In this document: piece after piece, positions 8,228 through 16,805 of the stretch | Layout of the letters: every line of letters starts with the position of its first letter | How positions within the stretch are numbered: the stretch's first letter is position 1 | DNA from: Ferdinandcohnia sp047246645 | Lineage (GTDB): Bacteria > Bacillota > Bacilli > Bacillales > Bacillaceae_L | Direction of reading: 5' to 3' | Length of the DNA stretch: 64,000 nt | NCBI RefSeq assembly: GCF_047246645.1 | Contig: NZ_JBFOKR010000014.1 | Span: 1 to 64,000, forward strand | Made by a program: the position numbers and the translations under genes | Notes under the pieces: generated by a model | Seen by the model: the letters and a program-made list of their open reading frames with translations, nothing else | Told to the model about the DNA's origin: nothing | Databases searched by the model: none

Positions 8228-9508
8228 ATGACAAACGAAAGAGTTCAAAAATTACAAGAAAGCTGGGAATTCGATTCACGTTGGAAAGGTATTGAAAGAA
8301 CATATACAGCAGAAGATGTCATTCGTCTTCGAGGATCAATTGACATAGAACATACATTAGCTCGTCGAGGTTCAGAAAAGCTCTGGAATTTACTTAACAA
8401 TGAAGATTACATTAATGCGCTTGGAGCATTAACAGGAAATCAAGCAGTCCAGCAGGTCAAAGCAGGATTAAAAGCAATTTACTTAAGTGGCTGGCAAGTG
8501 GCAGCAGATGCTAACCTTTCTGGTCATATGTATCCAGACCAAAGCTTATACCCGGCAAACAGTGTGCCAAGCGTTGTAAAAAGAATTAACCAGGCGTTAC
8601 AACGTGCTGACCAGATTCAACATTTAGAAGGCGAAGGCGATACCGATTGGTTTGCTCCTATTGTTGCGGATGCAGAGGCTGGCTTCGGTGGCCAATTAAA
8701 TGTGTTTGAACTTATGAAGGGTATGATCGAAGCCGGTGCAGCAGGCGTTCACTTTGAGGATCAACTTTCATCTGAGAAAAAATGTGGACACCTAGGCGGT
8801 AAGGTGCTACTGCCTACACAAACAGCAGTTAGAAACTTAATTTCTGCTCGTTTAGCAGCAGATGTAATGGGCGTTCCTACTATTCTAGTAGCCAGAACAG
8901 ATGCGGATGCTGCAGATTTGATTACAAGTGACATCGATCCAGTAGACCAAGAATTTATTACAGGAGAAAGAACACCTGAAGGATTCTTTAGAACGAAAGC
9001 TGGTCTTGATCAAGCAATTGCACGAGGCTTAGCGTATGCCCCGTATGCAGACTTAATCTGGTGCGAAACTTCAGAACCAAATTTAGAGCAGGCACAACGT
9101 TTTGCTGATGCAATACACGAAAAATTCCCGGGTAAACTGTTAGCATATAACTGTTCACCATCCTTCAATTGGAAGAAAAAACTTGATGCAGACACAATTG
9201 AAAAGTTTCAAGTGGAATTAGGAAAAATGGGTTATAAATTCCAATTTGTAACACTTGCTGGATTCCATGCTCTTAACCACAGCATGTTTGAACTTGCAAG
9301 AGGCTATAAAGAAAGAGGAATGGGAGCATATTCCGAGCTTCAACAAGCTGAATTTGAAAGCGAAAAATATGGATATACTGCAACAAGACATCAACGTGAA
9401 GTTGGTACTGGTTACTTTGATGAAGTGGCTCAAGTTATTACAGGAGGAACATCTTCAACTACTGCATTGAAGGGTTCAACTGAGGAATCACAATTTACAA
9501 AATCATAA
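8228..9508 (+). CDS. aceA: isocitrate lyase
   Basis: A 426-residue isocitrate lyase that splits isocitrate into glyoxylate and succinate. The catalytic loop is EKKCGHLGGKVLLP with the active Cys (near residues 185-200). WQVAADANLSGHMYPDQSLYP and IVADAEAGFGG are strongly conserved. The ATG follows AAGGAGGATATACAC. Together with aceB it lets the cell grow on acetate or fatty acids, consistent with the enoyl-CoA hydratase nearby. Confidence 0.95.
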   Translation: MTNERVQKLQESWEFDSRWKGIERTYTAEDVIRLRGSIDIEHTLARRGSEKLWNLLNNEDYINALGALTGNQAVQQVKAGLKAIYLSGWQVAADANLSGHMYPDQSLYPANSVPSVVKRINQALQRADQIQHLEGEGDTDWFAPIVADAEAGFGGQLNVFELMKGMIEAGAAGVHFEDQLSSEKKCGHLGGKVLLPTQTAVRNLISARLAADVMGVPTILVARTDADAADLITSDIDPVDQEFITGERTPEGFFRTKAGLDQAIARGLAYAPYADLIWCETSEPNLEQAQRFADAIHEKFPGKLLAYNCSPSFNWKKKLDADTIEKFQVELGKMGYKFQFVTLAGFHALNHSMFELARGYKERGMGAYSELQQAEFESEKYGYTATRHQREVGTGYFDEVAQVITGGTSSTTALKGSTEESQFTKS

Positions 9509-9513
9509 TCACA

Positions 9514-9550
9514 AAAAACTGGCTAGCATTTGATGCTAGTCAGTTTTTTC
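9514..9550. terminator. bidirectional intrinsic terminator after aceA
   Basis: Stem ACTGGCTAGCAT / ATGCTAGTCAGT (one mismatch) between A-run and T-run. It can also end the minus-strand gene whose stop is at 9550. Confidence 0.8.
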
Positions 9551-9786
9551 TATACCGCTCGGTTTACAAGTTTTCCATATTCCACTGATAACTCCATGAA
9601 CAGTCTTTCATTTCCTGAGTCAATTGCTTCGTTAACTTTCGTTTCTAATAATTCTTTTTTCCTTTTAAATAGGCTCTCATCAATGATCATTTGAATATAT
9701 ATGTCTAATACTGTTACTTCAGGAGATTTCCTTTTTTGCGTATTCCGTGACTTCATGATCTCTGTGTACGTCTTCCTATTTTTCAT
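9550..9786 (-). CDS. IDEAL-domain protein
   Basis: A 78-residue charged protein. Its C-terminal part (VNEAIDSGNERLFMELSVEYGKL) fits the IDEAL domain, named for a variant of that motif and found in several small Bacillus proteins of poorly known role. The Lys/Arg-rich N-terminal third has no recognised domain. It is isolated and convergent with aceA. Confidence 0.7.
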   Translation of the reverse strand: MKNRKTYTEIMKSRNTQKRKSPEVTVLDIYIQMIIDESLFKRKKELLETKVNEAIDSGNERLFMELSVEYGKLVNRAV

Positions 9787-10005
9787 GAAAGTTCACCCCT
9801 AGACCCTTTTTTATAGTATATTTAGCAAGGAGGAGAAAATCAACTGAATTTTTAGACTTTTTAAAAATATTTTAGTCATAATACGTATAAAGAAAACAGT
9901 ACAAGGAGTTTGTTTGAAAATACACTGGAATAAAATGTTAAAATAGTAGTCTTTTTCTGTATGTTTTTAGCAAGTTAGCACCAAGATAATAATGGAGGTG
10001 GAAAA

Positions 10006-10218
10006 ATGAAGAATCGAAATGAACATGAGAATAGTGATATTCCAGCAACAACACCGTTAAATCCTGTCTTTGGAATGTCCAATGCACTTGATACAAAAAA
10101 CCCTTTTTTAACAGAGTCAGTATACGCAGGAGATTCGGTTGATGAGCATACTACATTAGAGCAAGCAAATGCATATATTGCTGATAAAGAATTAGGGCAA
10201 TTAAATGAGAACTCCTAA
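10006..10218 (+). CDS. small conserved-looking hypothetical protein
   Basis: A 70-residue acidic, Asn/Thr-rich protein preceded by AATGGAGGTGGAAAA. It has no membrane segment or signal peptide and I recognise no domain. The strong ribosome site and the lack of competing frames support it as a real gene. Confidence 0.6.
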   Translation: MKNRNEHENSDIPATTPLNPVFGMSNALDTKNPFLTESVYAGDSVDEHTTLEQANAYIADKELGQLNENS

Positions 10219-10373
10219 ATCTTCTTTGCACCGTATTTGTGGTTTTCTTTTTGAGGAATACCACTTTTTTTGTGAACAATTTGTGAAAAGAATGGTTAAA
10301 AGGACCTATAGATGATAATATGAGAGTGCTTTCATTTTTTAGAAAATTTAAACTTATCAAAGGAGTTGAGTAA

Positions 10374-10568
10374 ATGCAATTGAAGAAAATTAGCTATTTG
10401 TTGGAATATGAGATAAATCCATTTACCATGGCTATCCTTCCAATAAAAGTTGGAATTAATCTTTGTTCAAAAGTAATTGAAGTTGAAGGTGAATGTGTGG
10501 TAGCAATGAAACCATTTGAAATTGTAGACCGGAGTTGCCGTTTTTTCGGTAGCAGTCTGAAAGGTTGA
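10374..10568 (+). pseudogene. comK: comK, 5' part, interrupted by the prophage
   Basis: Encodes residues 1-63 of ComK, the competence master regulator, followed by two codons of phage origin (Gly and stop). The match is clear: ICSKxIE-like LCSKVIE, then MKPFEIVDRSCRFFGSS, compared with MKPLQIVDRSCRFFGSS in B. subtilis ComK. The ATG follows AAGGAGTTGAGTAA. The sequence is cut at the AAGG core (10561-10564). Joined to the right fragment at 47275, it gives a continuous frame of 189 residues against 192 in B. subtilis. While the prophage is present no full ComK can be made. Confidence 0.93.
10561..10564. other. attL core of the comK prophage
   Basis: AAGG here and at 47271-47274 is the only sequence shared at both junctions. 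The short shared core fits a large serine integrase. The exact crossover pair is probably GG, since flanks differ on both sides. Confidence 0.8.
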
Positions 10569-10583
10569 GGGGTTATGAAAGTA

Positions 10584-10617
10584 CCTAAAAAAATATAGAC
10601 TTATAAAAAGTCTATAT
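10584..10617 (-). terminator. intrinsic terminator of the integrase gene
   Basis: A perfect 10-bp inverted repeat ATATAGACTT (10593-10602 and 10608-10617) followed on the minus strand by a U-run. The integrase stop codon lies in the hairpin. Confidence 0.8.
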
Positions 10618-12040
10618 GTTCAACAATCGTTTCGTTTTTCTTTTCGTGCTTCACATGAATTTCTTTTATTGTCATTTGTACGAGTGTTTTCTTCTCGCCA
10701 TCTGTTAGATGATTCCAGTTGTTTCTGACGTTCTGGAGTATTCTATATACGTCGCTTGGATCAGTCTTAATTTCATCCTGTGGACTGAACTGTGAGAACT
10801 GTTCTTTTATATTATCTTCCAGCAATTTCTCTTCTTCCATACGTTTTGAGAAATCCTCATCGTTAATTGTTTCATTAGCCCATGCATACTGCCACTTCTT
10901 TTTTCTCTTCTCGATTTTTTGTAACTCTGACTTTAAAAACTTTATTGTTTCTTCGTCATTTGATGGTTTTACGCGATTACTCTTTATAGCTGCAACTTCT
11001 TCAATTGCTTTGGAGAAATCAATATTATCGAGATACTCAAGAAAAGCCTCTTCAAGTGATTTTTCTGTGGTTGACATTGAGCCTTTACACTGGCCAGTCT
11101 TTTTGTGTAAACATCTATAATTCTTATACTCAACTTTTTCTCCATTTGTTTTAGTGTACGTAACTTTATAACCGGTCATTGTATAACCGCACAGTTTACA
11201 CTTATATACACTGGAGAATATATAATCACTGGAAACTACCTGTGGTGGAAGTGTTCTTCTTCTTTCAAGTGTTCGTTGAATCTCATCCCATGTATCCTCA
11301 TCTATAATTGCAGGAGCTGCGCCTTCGACTAATTGATCAGTCCATCTAATTGTCCCTTTGTATAGTGGGTTTTTTAGTAGTTGAACCAGAGGTTTGTCAT
11401 TCCAGCTATTTCCGTCTCTTGTCTTGATGTTGCGACTATTTAAGTACTTACATATCTTATTTGCTCCCATACCCTGTTTTATGTATAGATTTACGATTAA
11501 TCGAACGACTGCAGCTTCATCTTCTCTTATGGTGAGTTCACCAGATGTAGGTTCCAGATTGTATCCGAATGGCCTGTTATTGTGTGCATATCTGCCTTGT
11601 CTTACTTTTTCAGAAAAACCCATACTGATGCGCTCACCCATGTTTTCACGTTCCCACTGGGCAAGAGCTGCAACAATGGTAATAAACATTCTACCCATTG
11701 CAGTGGTAGTGTCATATACTTCTGTAGCTGACTTGAATTTACAATCGTGTTTTTCAAATACCTCAAGTAATTTATATAAATCTAAAACTGAACGTGTTAG
11801 ACGATCCAGACGATACACAAGAACACAATCTATTTTACCGGTTTTAATATCTTTCACCATTTGTTGTAATTGTGGCCGTTTCATATCCTTAGCAGATATC
11901 CCTTCATCCACATAAAAGTTAGCTACTGTCCAGTCCTGTGCAATGCAATAGGCCTTTAGTCGTTCCCTTTGTGCAGAGATGGAATACCCTTCTTTTGCTT
12001 GTTCTTCTGTACTAACACGAATATAAATAGCTGTTTTCAT
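10601..12040 (-). CDS. int: large serine recombinase (phage integrase)
   Basis: A 479-residue large serine integrase. The N-terminal resolvase domain (residues 1 to about 145) has the catalytic Ser10 in IYIRVSTEEQ and the arginines in LVYRLDRLTRS. A recombinase domain follows, then a zinc ribbon (CKLCG with two later Cys) and a coiled coil. It sits directly beside attL in comK and is very probably the enzyme that inserted, and can excise, the prophage. Start: the ATG at 12040 has AAGGAG 9 bases upstream; a GTG at 12049 would be too close. Excision would also need a directionality factor, not identified here. Confidence 0.95.
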   Translation of the reverse strand: MKTAIYIRVSTEEQAKEGYSISAQRERLKAYCIAQDWTVANFYVDEGISAKDMKRPQLQQMVKDIKTGKIDCVLVYRLDRLTRSVLDLYKLLEVFEKHDCKFKSATEVYDTTTAMGRMFITIVAALAQWERENMGERISMGFSEKVRQGRYAHNNRPFGYNLEPTSGELTIREDEAAVVRLIVNLYIKQGMGANKICKYLNSRNIKTRDGNSWNDKPLVQLLKNPLYKGTIRWTDQLVEGAAPAIIDEDTWDEIQRTLERRRTLPPQVVSSDYIFSSVYKCKLCGYTMTGYKVTYTKTNGEKVEYKNYRCLHKKTGQCKGSMSTTEKSLEEAFLEYLDNIDFSKAIEEVAAIKSNRVKPSNDEETIKFLKSELQKIEKRKKKWQYAWANETINDEDFSKRMEEEKLLEDNIKEQFSQFSPQDEIKTDPSDVYRILQNVRNNWNHLTDGEKKTLVQMTIKEIHVKHEKKNETIVEHIDFL

Positions 12041-12108
12041 TGTGTTCACTCCTTGACTTAATTGTAGTCAATTAGGCTACATATGAAAATAGCAAATTTA
12101 TACAAAAC

Positions 12109-12137
12109 TAAAAACCTACCTTAAAGGTAGGCTTTTT
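12109..12137 (-). terminator. intrinsic terminator
   Basis: Stem GCCTACC / GGTAGGT with a 5-base loop, followed on the minus strand by TTTTTAGTTTT. It ends the small gene that follows. Confidence 0.65.
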
Positions 12138-12341
12138 TTAGCTTGCTAGATTCGGAAGTGGTTCGTTAGGATTTGCTAAATTATAAATCTCGGTTGCCAT
12201 TTCAATTAATTCTTCACGATTCATTTTGTCCTCATAGTAGAGGTGAAACAATAATTCAGTGGAGACTAATAATAGATCGGCATCGGACTTTCTTTTCTTA
12301 GCTTCCTCCAATTTCTTGTCTAGCATTTCGATAATGTTCAT
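12138..12341 (-). CDS. small hypothetical phage protein
   Basis: A 67-residue, mostly helical charged protein, MNIIEMLDKK at its start and NPNEPLPNL at its end. The ATG at 12341 follows TAAGGAGAGGG; a longer frame to 12410 is possible but has no ribosome site. It lies behind the integrase in the lysogeny region and may influence integration or excision. No domain recognised. Bases 12342-12530 show nothing I can support. Confidence 0.6.
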   Translation of the reverse strand: MNIIEMLDKKLEEAKKRKSDADLLLVSTELLFHLYYEDKMNREELIEMATEIYNLANPNEPLPNLAS

Positions 12342-12531
12342 TTTAGATTCCCTCTCCTTATATGTTATTAATTTGGCACATACCCACCAAATGTAAAGGT
12401 TATACCGCAATCAAAAAAAGTTTCAAAAACAATAGGTATGTACATAAAAATTTAGGATATTGGAAAAATAATGAACATTTTAATTCTATGAAAATAGGAC
12501 TACCAAGTCAATATGAACTAGCAAATTTAGA

Positions 12532-12568
12532 CAAAAAAAAAGAAACTAACAATCTAGTTAGCTTCTTT
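12532..12568 (-). terminator. intrinsic terminator overlapping a stop codon
   Basis: On the minus strand GAAGCTAAC / GTTAGTTTC forms a stem followed by nine T residues. The stop codon of the next gene is inside the stem. Confidence 0.75.
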
Positions 12569-12706
12569 CAATAAACAATCATCGTTTGTTATAGGAACAT
12601 CAATTATAGAGGGTCGTTCCGATATTCTTGTACCTTTAAAAATTACGTCTTCAATTTGGATACATATACCTTGTTCTAATCTCTCTGTGTGAATGATAGT
12701 TACCAC
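12554..12706 (-). CDS. 50-residue hypothetical phage protein
   Basis: A short frame starting at a GTG after GGAGGGGATA, beginning MVTIIHTERLEQG and ending CLLKEAN. It is a single compact unit with ribosome site, open frame and terminator, which supports it as real despite its size. It is mostly beta-prone and I know no relative. It lies between integrase and repressor in the lysogeny region. Bases 12707-12940 are AT-rich and hold its probable promoter but no gene. Confidence 0.6.
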   Translation of the reverse strand: MVTIIHTERLEQGICIQIEDVIFKGTRISERPSIIDVPITNDDCLLKEAN

Positions 12707-12940
12707 GCTATCCCCTCCATTGTTTACGAACAAACGTTCCTATTAGATATTTCTTATTATGCCTTAATTCTATAACAAAGTAAAGGATTACATATAGTGT
12801 TCAATTTCTACATTGTTCGACAATTACTAATACAAAAGGTAGATTTATAATGGTTTGTGCATAATACTTTAGTATTACAAAAGTAATATTGGTTAAATTT
12901 TCCGAAAGTTGTTATTTCTAAAAAAGGTATATAAGGACCA

Positions 12941-12972
12941 CGAAAAAACACCTACCATTTGGTAAGTGTTTC
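12941..12972 (-). terminator. intrinsic terminator of the repressor gene
   Basis: Stem AAACACTTACC / GGTAGGTGTTT with 4-base loop, then a U-run on the minus strand. Confidence 0.8.
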
Positions 12973-12973
12973 C

Positions 12974-13354
12974 TTATTTCCTTGACTGTATTTCATTTAA
13001 TTTATTAAAGTCAATCTTCCCATCCCTTTTTAGATCTCTTATCAATTCTAATGCATCTTTTATATCCTGGTCGGTTAAGTCTTCTCTTAACGATTTATCT
13101 ATTGAAATACGAACAACACCTTCTTCTTTGAGTTGTTCAGGTACATCTACAAACTCAACTTCTCCAAGAAAGTAACTCATAGGTGTATTGTAAAGTTTAC
13201 ATATGGATTGTAGTAACTCTATATTAGGTTTGCGTTCTCCTCTTTCTATTTTAGATAAATTACTGTGGTCAATGTTTAGTTTTGCACCTAACTGTCTTAG
13301 GGTGTCGTCATTTTTAGTTCTAAGTTTCTTTAGTTTTTCTCCGAAATCGTTCAC
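12974..13354 (-). CDS. phage CI-like repressor (XRE family)
   Basis: A 126-residue protein with an N-terminal XRE helix-turn-helix (LRQLGAKLNIDHSNLSKIERGERKPN, near residues 18-43) and a short C-terminal helical part (DLTDQDIKDALELIRDL), probably for dimerisation. It is divergent from a Cro-like gene across an intergenic region with clear operators, so it is the likely lysogeny repressor. It has no peptidase domain, so induction probably works through an antirepressor or another route rather than RecA self-cleavage. Start GTG at 13354 after GGGGGTG; upstream codons are in frame but less well placed. Confidence 0.85.
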   Translation of the reverse strand: MNDFGEKLKKLRTKNDDTLRQLGAKLNIDHSNLSKIERGERKPNIELLQSICKLYNTPMSYFLGEVEFVDVPEQLKEEGVVRISIDKSLREDLTDQDIKDALELIRDLKRDGKIDFNKLNEIQSRK

Positions 13355-13477
13355 AATTACACCCCCATAAAAACAGAAATGTTTCCTAATAGTTAACATT
13401 CATATCATATCACTTCAATGATAAAAATCACATTTCAATCACGTTAAAAAAATCTTCCAATTTTACCACAAAAGTTC

Positions 13478-13506
13478 TTGACGTGGGCAAATAGACCACA
13501 TATAAT
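13478..13506 (+). promoter_or_regulatory. early lytic promoter with internal operator
   Basis: TTGACG (13478-13483), 17 bases, TATAAT (13501-13506): a near-ideal sigma-A promoter reading into the Cro-like gene. The spacer is almost entirely operator 1. Confidence 0.85.
13483..13499. promoter_or_regulatory. operator 1 (GTGG...CCAC dyad)
   Basis: GTGGGCAAATAGACCAC, a 17-base dyad lying between the -35 and -10 boxes, so a bound repressor would block polymerase. Confidence 0.75.
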
Positions 13507-13518
13507 AAGAATCAATAA

Positions 13519-13535
13519 GTGGTCAAACAAACCAC
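13519..13535. promoter_or_regulatory. operator 2 (GTGG...CCAC dyad)
   Basis: GTGGTCAAACAAACCAC, the same dyad as operator 1, with starts 36 bases apart. A weaker related half-site TGGTCAAAATAACC occurs at 13746-13759 at the end of the Cro-like gene. Confidence 0.75.
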
Positions 13536-13554
13536 ATGATAGGAGGGAAGGAAA

Positions 13555-13773
13555 TTGCCAAATAACATTAAACAGCTACGAGAACAAGCAAACATCACTC
13601 AAGAAGAACTTGCAAAACGCATCGGGGTAAGTCGTATCCATATGAACAAGATGGAAAACGGTAAGAAGCCAATCACGATGGTCAAAGCGTTAAAGCTCGC
13701 GGAGATCTTCAATGTAACGTTAAACGATATTTTTTTATCGTCTAGTGGTCAAAATAACCCCAAAGGAGAGTAA
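13555..13773 (+). CDS. Cro-like XRE-family regulator
   Basis: A 72-residue protein that is nearly all XRE helix-turn-helix (ITQEELAKRIGVSRIHMNKMENGKKP, residues 14-39). It is the first gene of the rightward early operon and divergent from the repressor, the usual place of Cro. TTG start after AGGAGGGAAGGAAA. It may bind the same two operators. Confidence 0.85.
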   Translation: MPNNIKQLREQANITQEELAKRIGVSRIHMNKMENGKKPITMVKALKLAEIFNVTLNDIFLSSSGQNNPKGE

Positions 13774-13775
13774 AT

Positions 13776-13916
13776 ATGAAACAACCATCTCAAGAAACAC
13801 TAAATAAAATACTTTTCTTCTTTACTGAAACTTCTGTTCCTCGGATTTTGGAGGAAGAAAGAAAATTGAAAGCAGGTGAAATAAGTGAAACTCTTTGTGA
13901 AGCGAAATCAATTTAA
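13776..13916 (+). CDS. small early phage protein (46 residues)
   Basis: ATG after CAAAGGAGAGTAAAT, two bases after the preceding stop. The product is a charged helical protein (MKQPSQETLNKILFFF at its start). No known domain. It overlaps the next gene by 32 bases. Real by position and ribosome site only. Confidence 0.55.
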   Translation: MKQPSQETLNKILFFFTETSVPRILEEERKLKAGEISETLCEAKSI

Positions 13917-14151
13917 AACATTTGAAAAAGCAAAAATTGAAATTAATGAAGCTTCGGAATGGTCATTAATTAGTTTTGGTCTAAAAAAACTTCTGGAAGA
14001 TGCCGTGGAAAGCATTAATTTTTACGAAAAACTTCAAAACGAATATAAAGAGGACCGCTCAAATGACATTAAGTATTTTGCGGAGAGAAAATCGCAGTTA
14101 GAAGAAATGCTAAATGTATTAAATTGCGAAAACGAGCGTGTTTGGAAGTAA
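13885..14151 (+). CDS. hypothetical early phage protein
   Basis: An 88-residue protein, mostly alpha-helical and rich in Glu and Lys (YEKLQNEYKEDRSNDIKYF), without recognised domains. GTG start after AGCAGGTGAAATAA, inside the end of the preceding gene. Possible coiled coil near residues 45-80. Confidence 0.55.
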   Translation: MKLFVKRNQFKTFEKAKIEINEASEWSLISFGLKKLLEDAVESINFYEKLQNEYKEDRSNDIKYFAERKSQLEEMLNVLNCENERVWK

Positions 14152-14240
14152 TCCCAGGCTGAATAAGCCTTATCTTTTTAGCTTAATTTTGTCGAAACTT
14201 TGGTATTAATACCAGGAATATTTAGAGGAGGTGGGGCATA

Positions 14241-14336
14241 GTGAAGTTGGCAAAATGGCTTGAGGAAACAATATACATTCTCCTGTTTGTGCCAGTGTTC
14301 GCAGCTTTAATGTTACTTTTTTTGTTCTTTGCTTGA
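14241..14336 (+). CDS. 31-residue single-pass membrane peptide
   Basis: GTG start after GAGGAGGTGGGGCATA, a very strong ribosome site. Residues 1-9 are amphipathic and 10-31 form one hydrophobic helix ending in FLFFA. Such peptides are common in early phage operons, and their roles are mostly unknown. Confidence 0.5.
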   Translation: MKLAKWLEETIYILLFVPVFAALMLLFLFFA

Positions 14337-14368
14337 TTCCTAGATTTATAGAAAGGTAGGTAAAGTAA

Positions 14369-14503
14369 TTGCTAAGTAAAGAGATTTTAAAATATGTAGG
14401 CGATGGTGACTTACACATAAAAATGATTGAGATTGAGTATTCAACAAGTGTAAGGGAGATTATCACACTGGAATTTATGCTTAATAATCCATATGAAGAG
14501 TAG
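14369..14503 (+). CDS. 44-residue hypothetical phage protein
   Basis: TTG start after GAAAGGTAGGTAAAG; acidic product ending MLNNPYEE. It is 12 bases before the antirepressor gene. No domain recognised. Confidence 0.45.
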   Translation: MLSKEILKYVGDGDLHIKMIEIEYSTSVREIITLEFMLNNPYEE

Positions 14504-14515
14504 GAGGGAAGTTAT

Positions 14516-15304
14516 ATGAATAAGGATCAGTTAACTGTTATTGCAGATGATATGTTACCTGTCTATAAGTCAATTACTGGAGAGAAGATTGTAGACGCTA
14601 GGGAGCTTCACGAAAAATTATTAATTGGCACAAGATTTAACGATTGGATTTCCAGATTAATTGATACGTACAGTTTTTTAGAAGGTGAGGACTTTTACTC
14701 ACATTTGAGTAAAACTAGTGGGCGACCTTCCCAAGAATACCTACTTTCTGTAGATACAGCAAAAGAAATAGCGATGGTACAAAACAATGAAATGGGTCGC
14801 CAAATTCGAAAATATTTTATCGCTGTTGAAAAACGTTATAAAGCTAAAGAACCCAAAACTCAGATGGAGTATCTTGCAATGTTAGCTCAACAGATGGTTG
14901 AACAAGAAAGACAAAGCGCATTGTTGGATAAAAAAATAAATGCAATTGAAAGTGGTGTGCAAACTATTACTCACAATCTAACTGCTGTACCAGATCACTC
15001 TAAAGTAATTGAGCGTGTAAATGAATATGCTCGTTGGTCCAGAATGGGGCATGATGAAATTTACAATACCATTTATAGCGTAATGAAGGCTCAGCATGGA
15101 ATTGATGTTCCAGCAAGAGTAGAGAATGAAAGAAGAAAAATTAATGCAGCATATTATGAAAAAACAGGAAGACTCTACGCTGAATCAACATTAAAACGAA
15201 AAGTAAACGGTATTGATGTCATGGTTAGAATGCAAGTGTTGGACAAGTTTAATAACATTCTAGTTGGCTTTTTAGCTAAGGCAAAAGGAATTCCTACATC
15301 ATGA
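14516..15304 (+). CDS. phage antirepressor (AntA/AntB N-terminus, ORF6C-like C-terminus)
   Basis: A 262-residue protein. Residues about 15-105 fit the AntA/AntB domain (VDARELHEKLLIGTRFNDWI, then EYLLSVDTAKEIAMV and EMGRQIRKYFI). The C-terminal third (MGHDEIYNTIYSVMKAQHGID) fits the ORF6C-type domain. Such proteins bind and inactivate phage repressors, which fits here because the repressor lacks a self-cleavage domain. ATG after AGGAGGGAAGTTAT. Confidence 0.85.
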   Translation: MNKDQLTVIADDMLPVYKSITGEKIVDARELHEKLLIGTRFNDWISRLIDTYSFLEGEDFYSHLSKTSGRPSQEYLLSVDTAKEIAMVQNNEMGRQIRKYFIAVEKRYKAKEPKTQMEYLAMLAQQMVEQERQSALLDKKINAIESGVQTITHNLTAVPDHSKVIERVNEYARWSRMGHDEIYNTIYSVMKAQHGIDVPARVENERRKINAAYYEKTGRLYAESTLKRKVNGIDVMVRMQVLDKFNNILVGFLAKAKGIPTS

Positions 15305-15416
15305 GTCTACATAAAAAAATAACAGCAAGTGCGACCAACACTTACTGCAACAATAAAAACAATATTCAAATTAAATTGTACCATGGGCGTAGGTGATTGT
15401 AAAAGGAGTGTTTTAA

Positions 15417-16352
15417 TTGTCAGAAGTGAAGTGGATTAAGTTAAGCACTCACATGTTTGAAGATGAAAAAATAAGACTTATTGAACAAATGCCAGAAGCA
15501 GATACGATCCTTATCATCTGGATAAAACTTCTATCTCAAGCTGGTAAAACAAATGCGAGTGGATACATCTTCTTAAGTGAATCTATACCCTATACGGAAG
15601 AAATGTTAGCAACCATTTTTAATAGACCAATCAATACAGTAAGGCTTGCATTATCGGCATTTAAAAACTTCGGAATGATTGATATTGATGATAATTCATT
15701 TATCAGTATTCGAAACTGGGAAAAGCACCAGAACATTGAAGGACTTGAAAGAATCCGGGAGCAGAACCGATTACGCAAACAAAAAGAAAGAGAACGGAAG
15801 CGTCTTGAACCGCCTAAAAGAATCGGTCACGTGACAGTCACGCAAAGTCACGCAACAGAAGAAGAAGGAGATATAGATAAAGAAGAAGATATAGATAAAG
15901 AAATAGATAAAGAAGAAGTAGAAGAAGAACAACCTACTCCTACTTCAAAAAATTGTTTTGTTTTTTATGAAAATAATTTCGGTCAATTAAATAGCCATCT
16001 TACACAAAAGATTAACGCCTGGTTAGATGACTTTAGCAATCAACATGAAATCATCATTAAGGCTATGGAGATTACCATTGAAAGAAATAAACGATCTTGG
16101 GGTTATGTTGAAAGTATTTTAAGAGATTGGTATTCACATAACGCAAAAACAATAAAAGATATTGAAGCTTATGAGGTCCAGAAAAGAAATCAACGTTCAA
16201 ATACTCCATATGGCAAGAAGCCAATAAGGAAAGAAGTAACTCCTGAATGGCTAGGAAATCAAGAACAAGTTATAGCTGATAACAATAGTTCTAATTTTGA
16301 AGAAGAAAAACGCAAATTTGAGGAACGTTTAAAAAAAATGAAAAGTGATTGA
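15417..16352 (+). CDS. phage replisome organiser (DnaD-like)
   Basis: A 311-residue replication initiator. The N-terminal winged-helix domain (residues 1-110, MSEVKWIKLSTHMFEDEK) matches phage replisome organisers. A low-complexity acidic linker with DKEEDIDKE repeats lies at about 142-170. The C-terminal DnaB_2/DnaD domain (FYENNFGQLNSHLTQKINAW) follows. It should bind the phage origin and recruit host helicase. No helicase loader follows it, unlike in many relatives. TTG start after AAAAGGAGTGTTTTAA. Confidence 0.88.
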   Translation: MSEVKWIKLSTHMFEDEKIRLIEQMPEADTILIIWIKLLSQAGKTNASGYIFLSESIPYTEEMLATIFNRPINTVRLALSAFKNFGMIDIDDNSFISIRNWEKHQNIEGLERIREQNRLRKQKERERKRLEPPKRIGHVTVTQSHATEEEGDIDKEEDIDKEIDKEEVEEEQPTPTSKNCFVFYENNFGQLNSHLTQKINAWLDDFSNQHEIIIKAMEITIERNKRSWGYVESILRDWYSHNAKTIKDIEAYEVQKRNQRSNTPYGKKPIRKEVTPEWLGNQEQVIADNNSSNFEEEKRKFEERLKKMKSD

Positions 16353-16418
16353 AGCCACTATTATTCTATGAAACTTGTACAAGCTTTATGACAAATAAAA
16401 TGTAAAGGACCTTTATAA

Positions 16419-16793
16419 ATGTATCCGATGTGGATTAGGTTAGAGTATGCCGAACTAGGTTCTATTGTTGGCTATACAGGAAATGTTGTTTCAAGAAAGG
16501 ATCTAGTAAATGTCTTTATTCGCTTAGATGTACGACAAAGTGATTTAAAGACATTCAAGATTAATGGAGAATCACAATCTCCACTGATTATAAATCGTTT
16601 TTTTGAAGAAGTTGATAAAGCAAGAGAAAGGGATGATGAGTTGAAAGCAGGTAAACGTCCAACAAATAAACAAAAACAGATTATCAAAAATGCCGGTTTA
16701 AAACCTGAGAATTGGCTTGTTACAAGAAACCTACAACAAGAACTGCACATCGTTCACAGAACATCTAACAAACAGAGAGTTATTACGTTATAA
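16419..16793 (+). CDS. phage protein with DUF6906-like C-terminus
   Basis: A 124-residue protein. The C-terminal 50 residues (KRPTNKQKQIIKNAGLKPEN, then WLVTRNLQQELHIVHR) match a small domain common in Bacillus phages, usually encoded alone. The N-terminal 75 residues are unrecognised, so this may be a fusion. Function unknown. Confidence 0.65.
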   Translation: MYPMWIRLEYAELGSIVGYTGNVVSRKDLVNVFIRLDVRQSDLKTFKINGESQSPLIINRFFEEVDKARERDDELKAGKRPTNKQKQIIKNAGLKPENWLVTRNLQQELHIVHRTSNKQRVITL

Positions 16794-16805
16794 GAGGTGA
16801 AAAAG

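Noticed and set aside
12362..12574. Plus-strand frame of about 70 codons between two minus-strand genes
   Set aside because: No ribosome site, runs through the predicted minus-strand terminator and overlaps a better-supported small gene.
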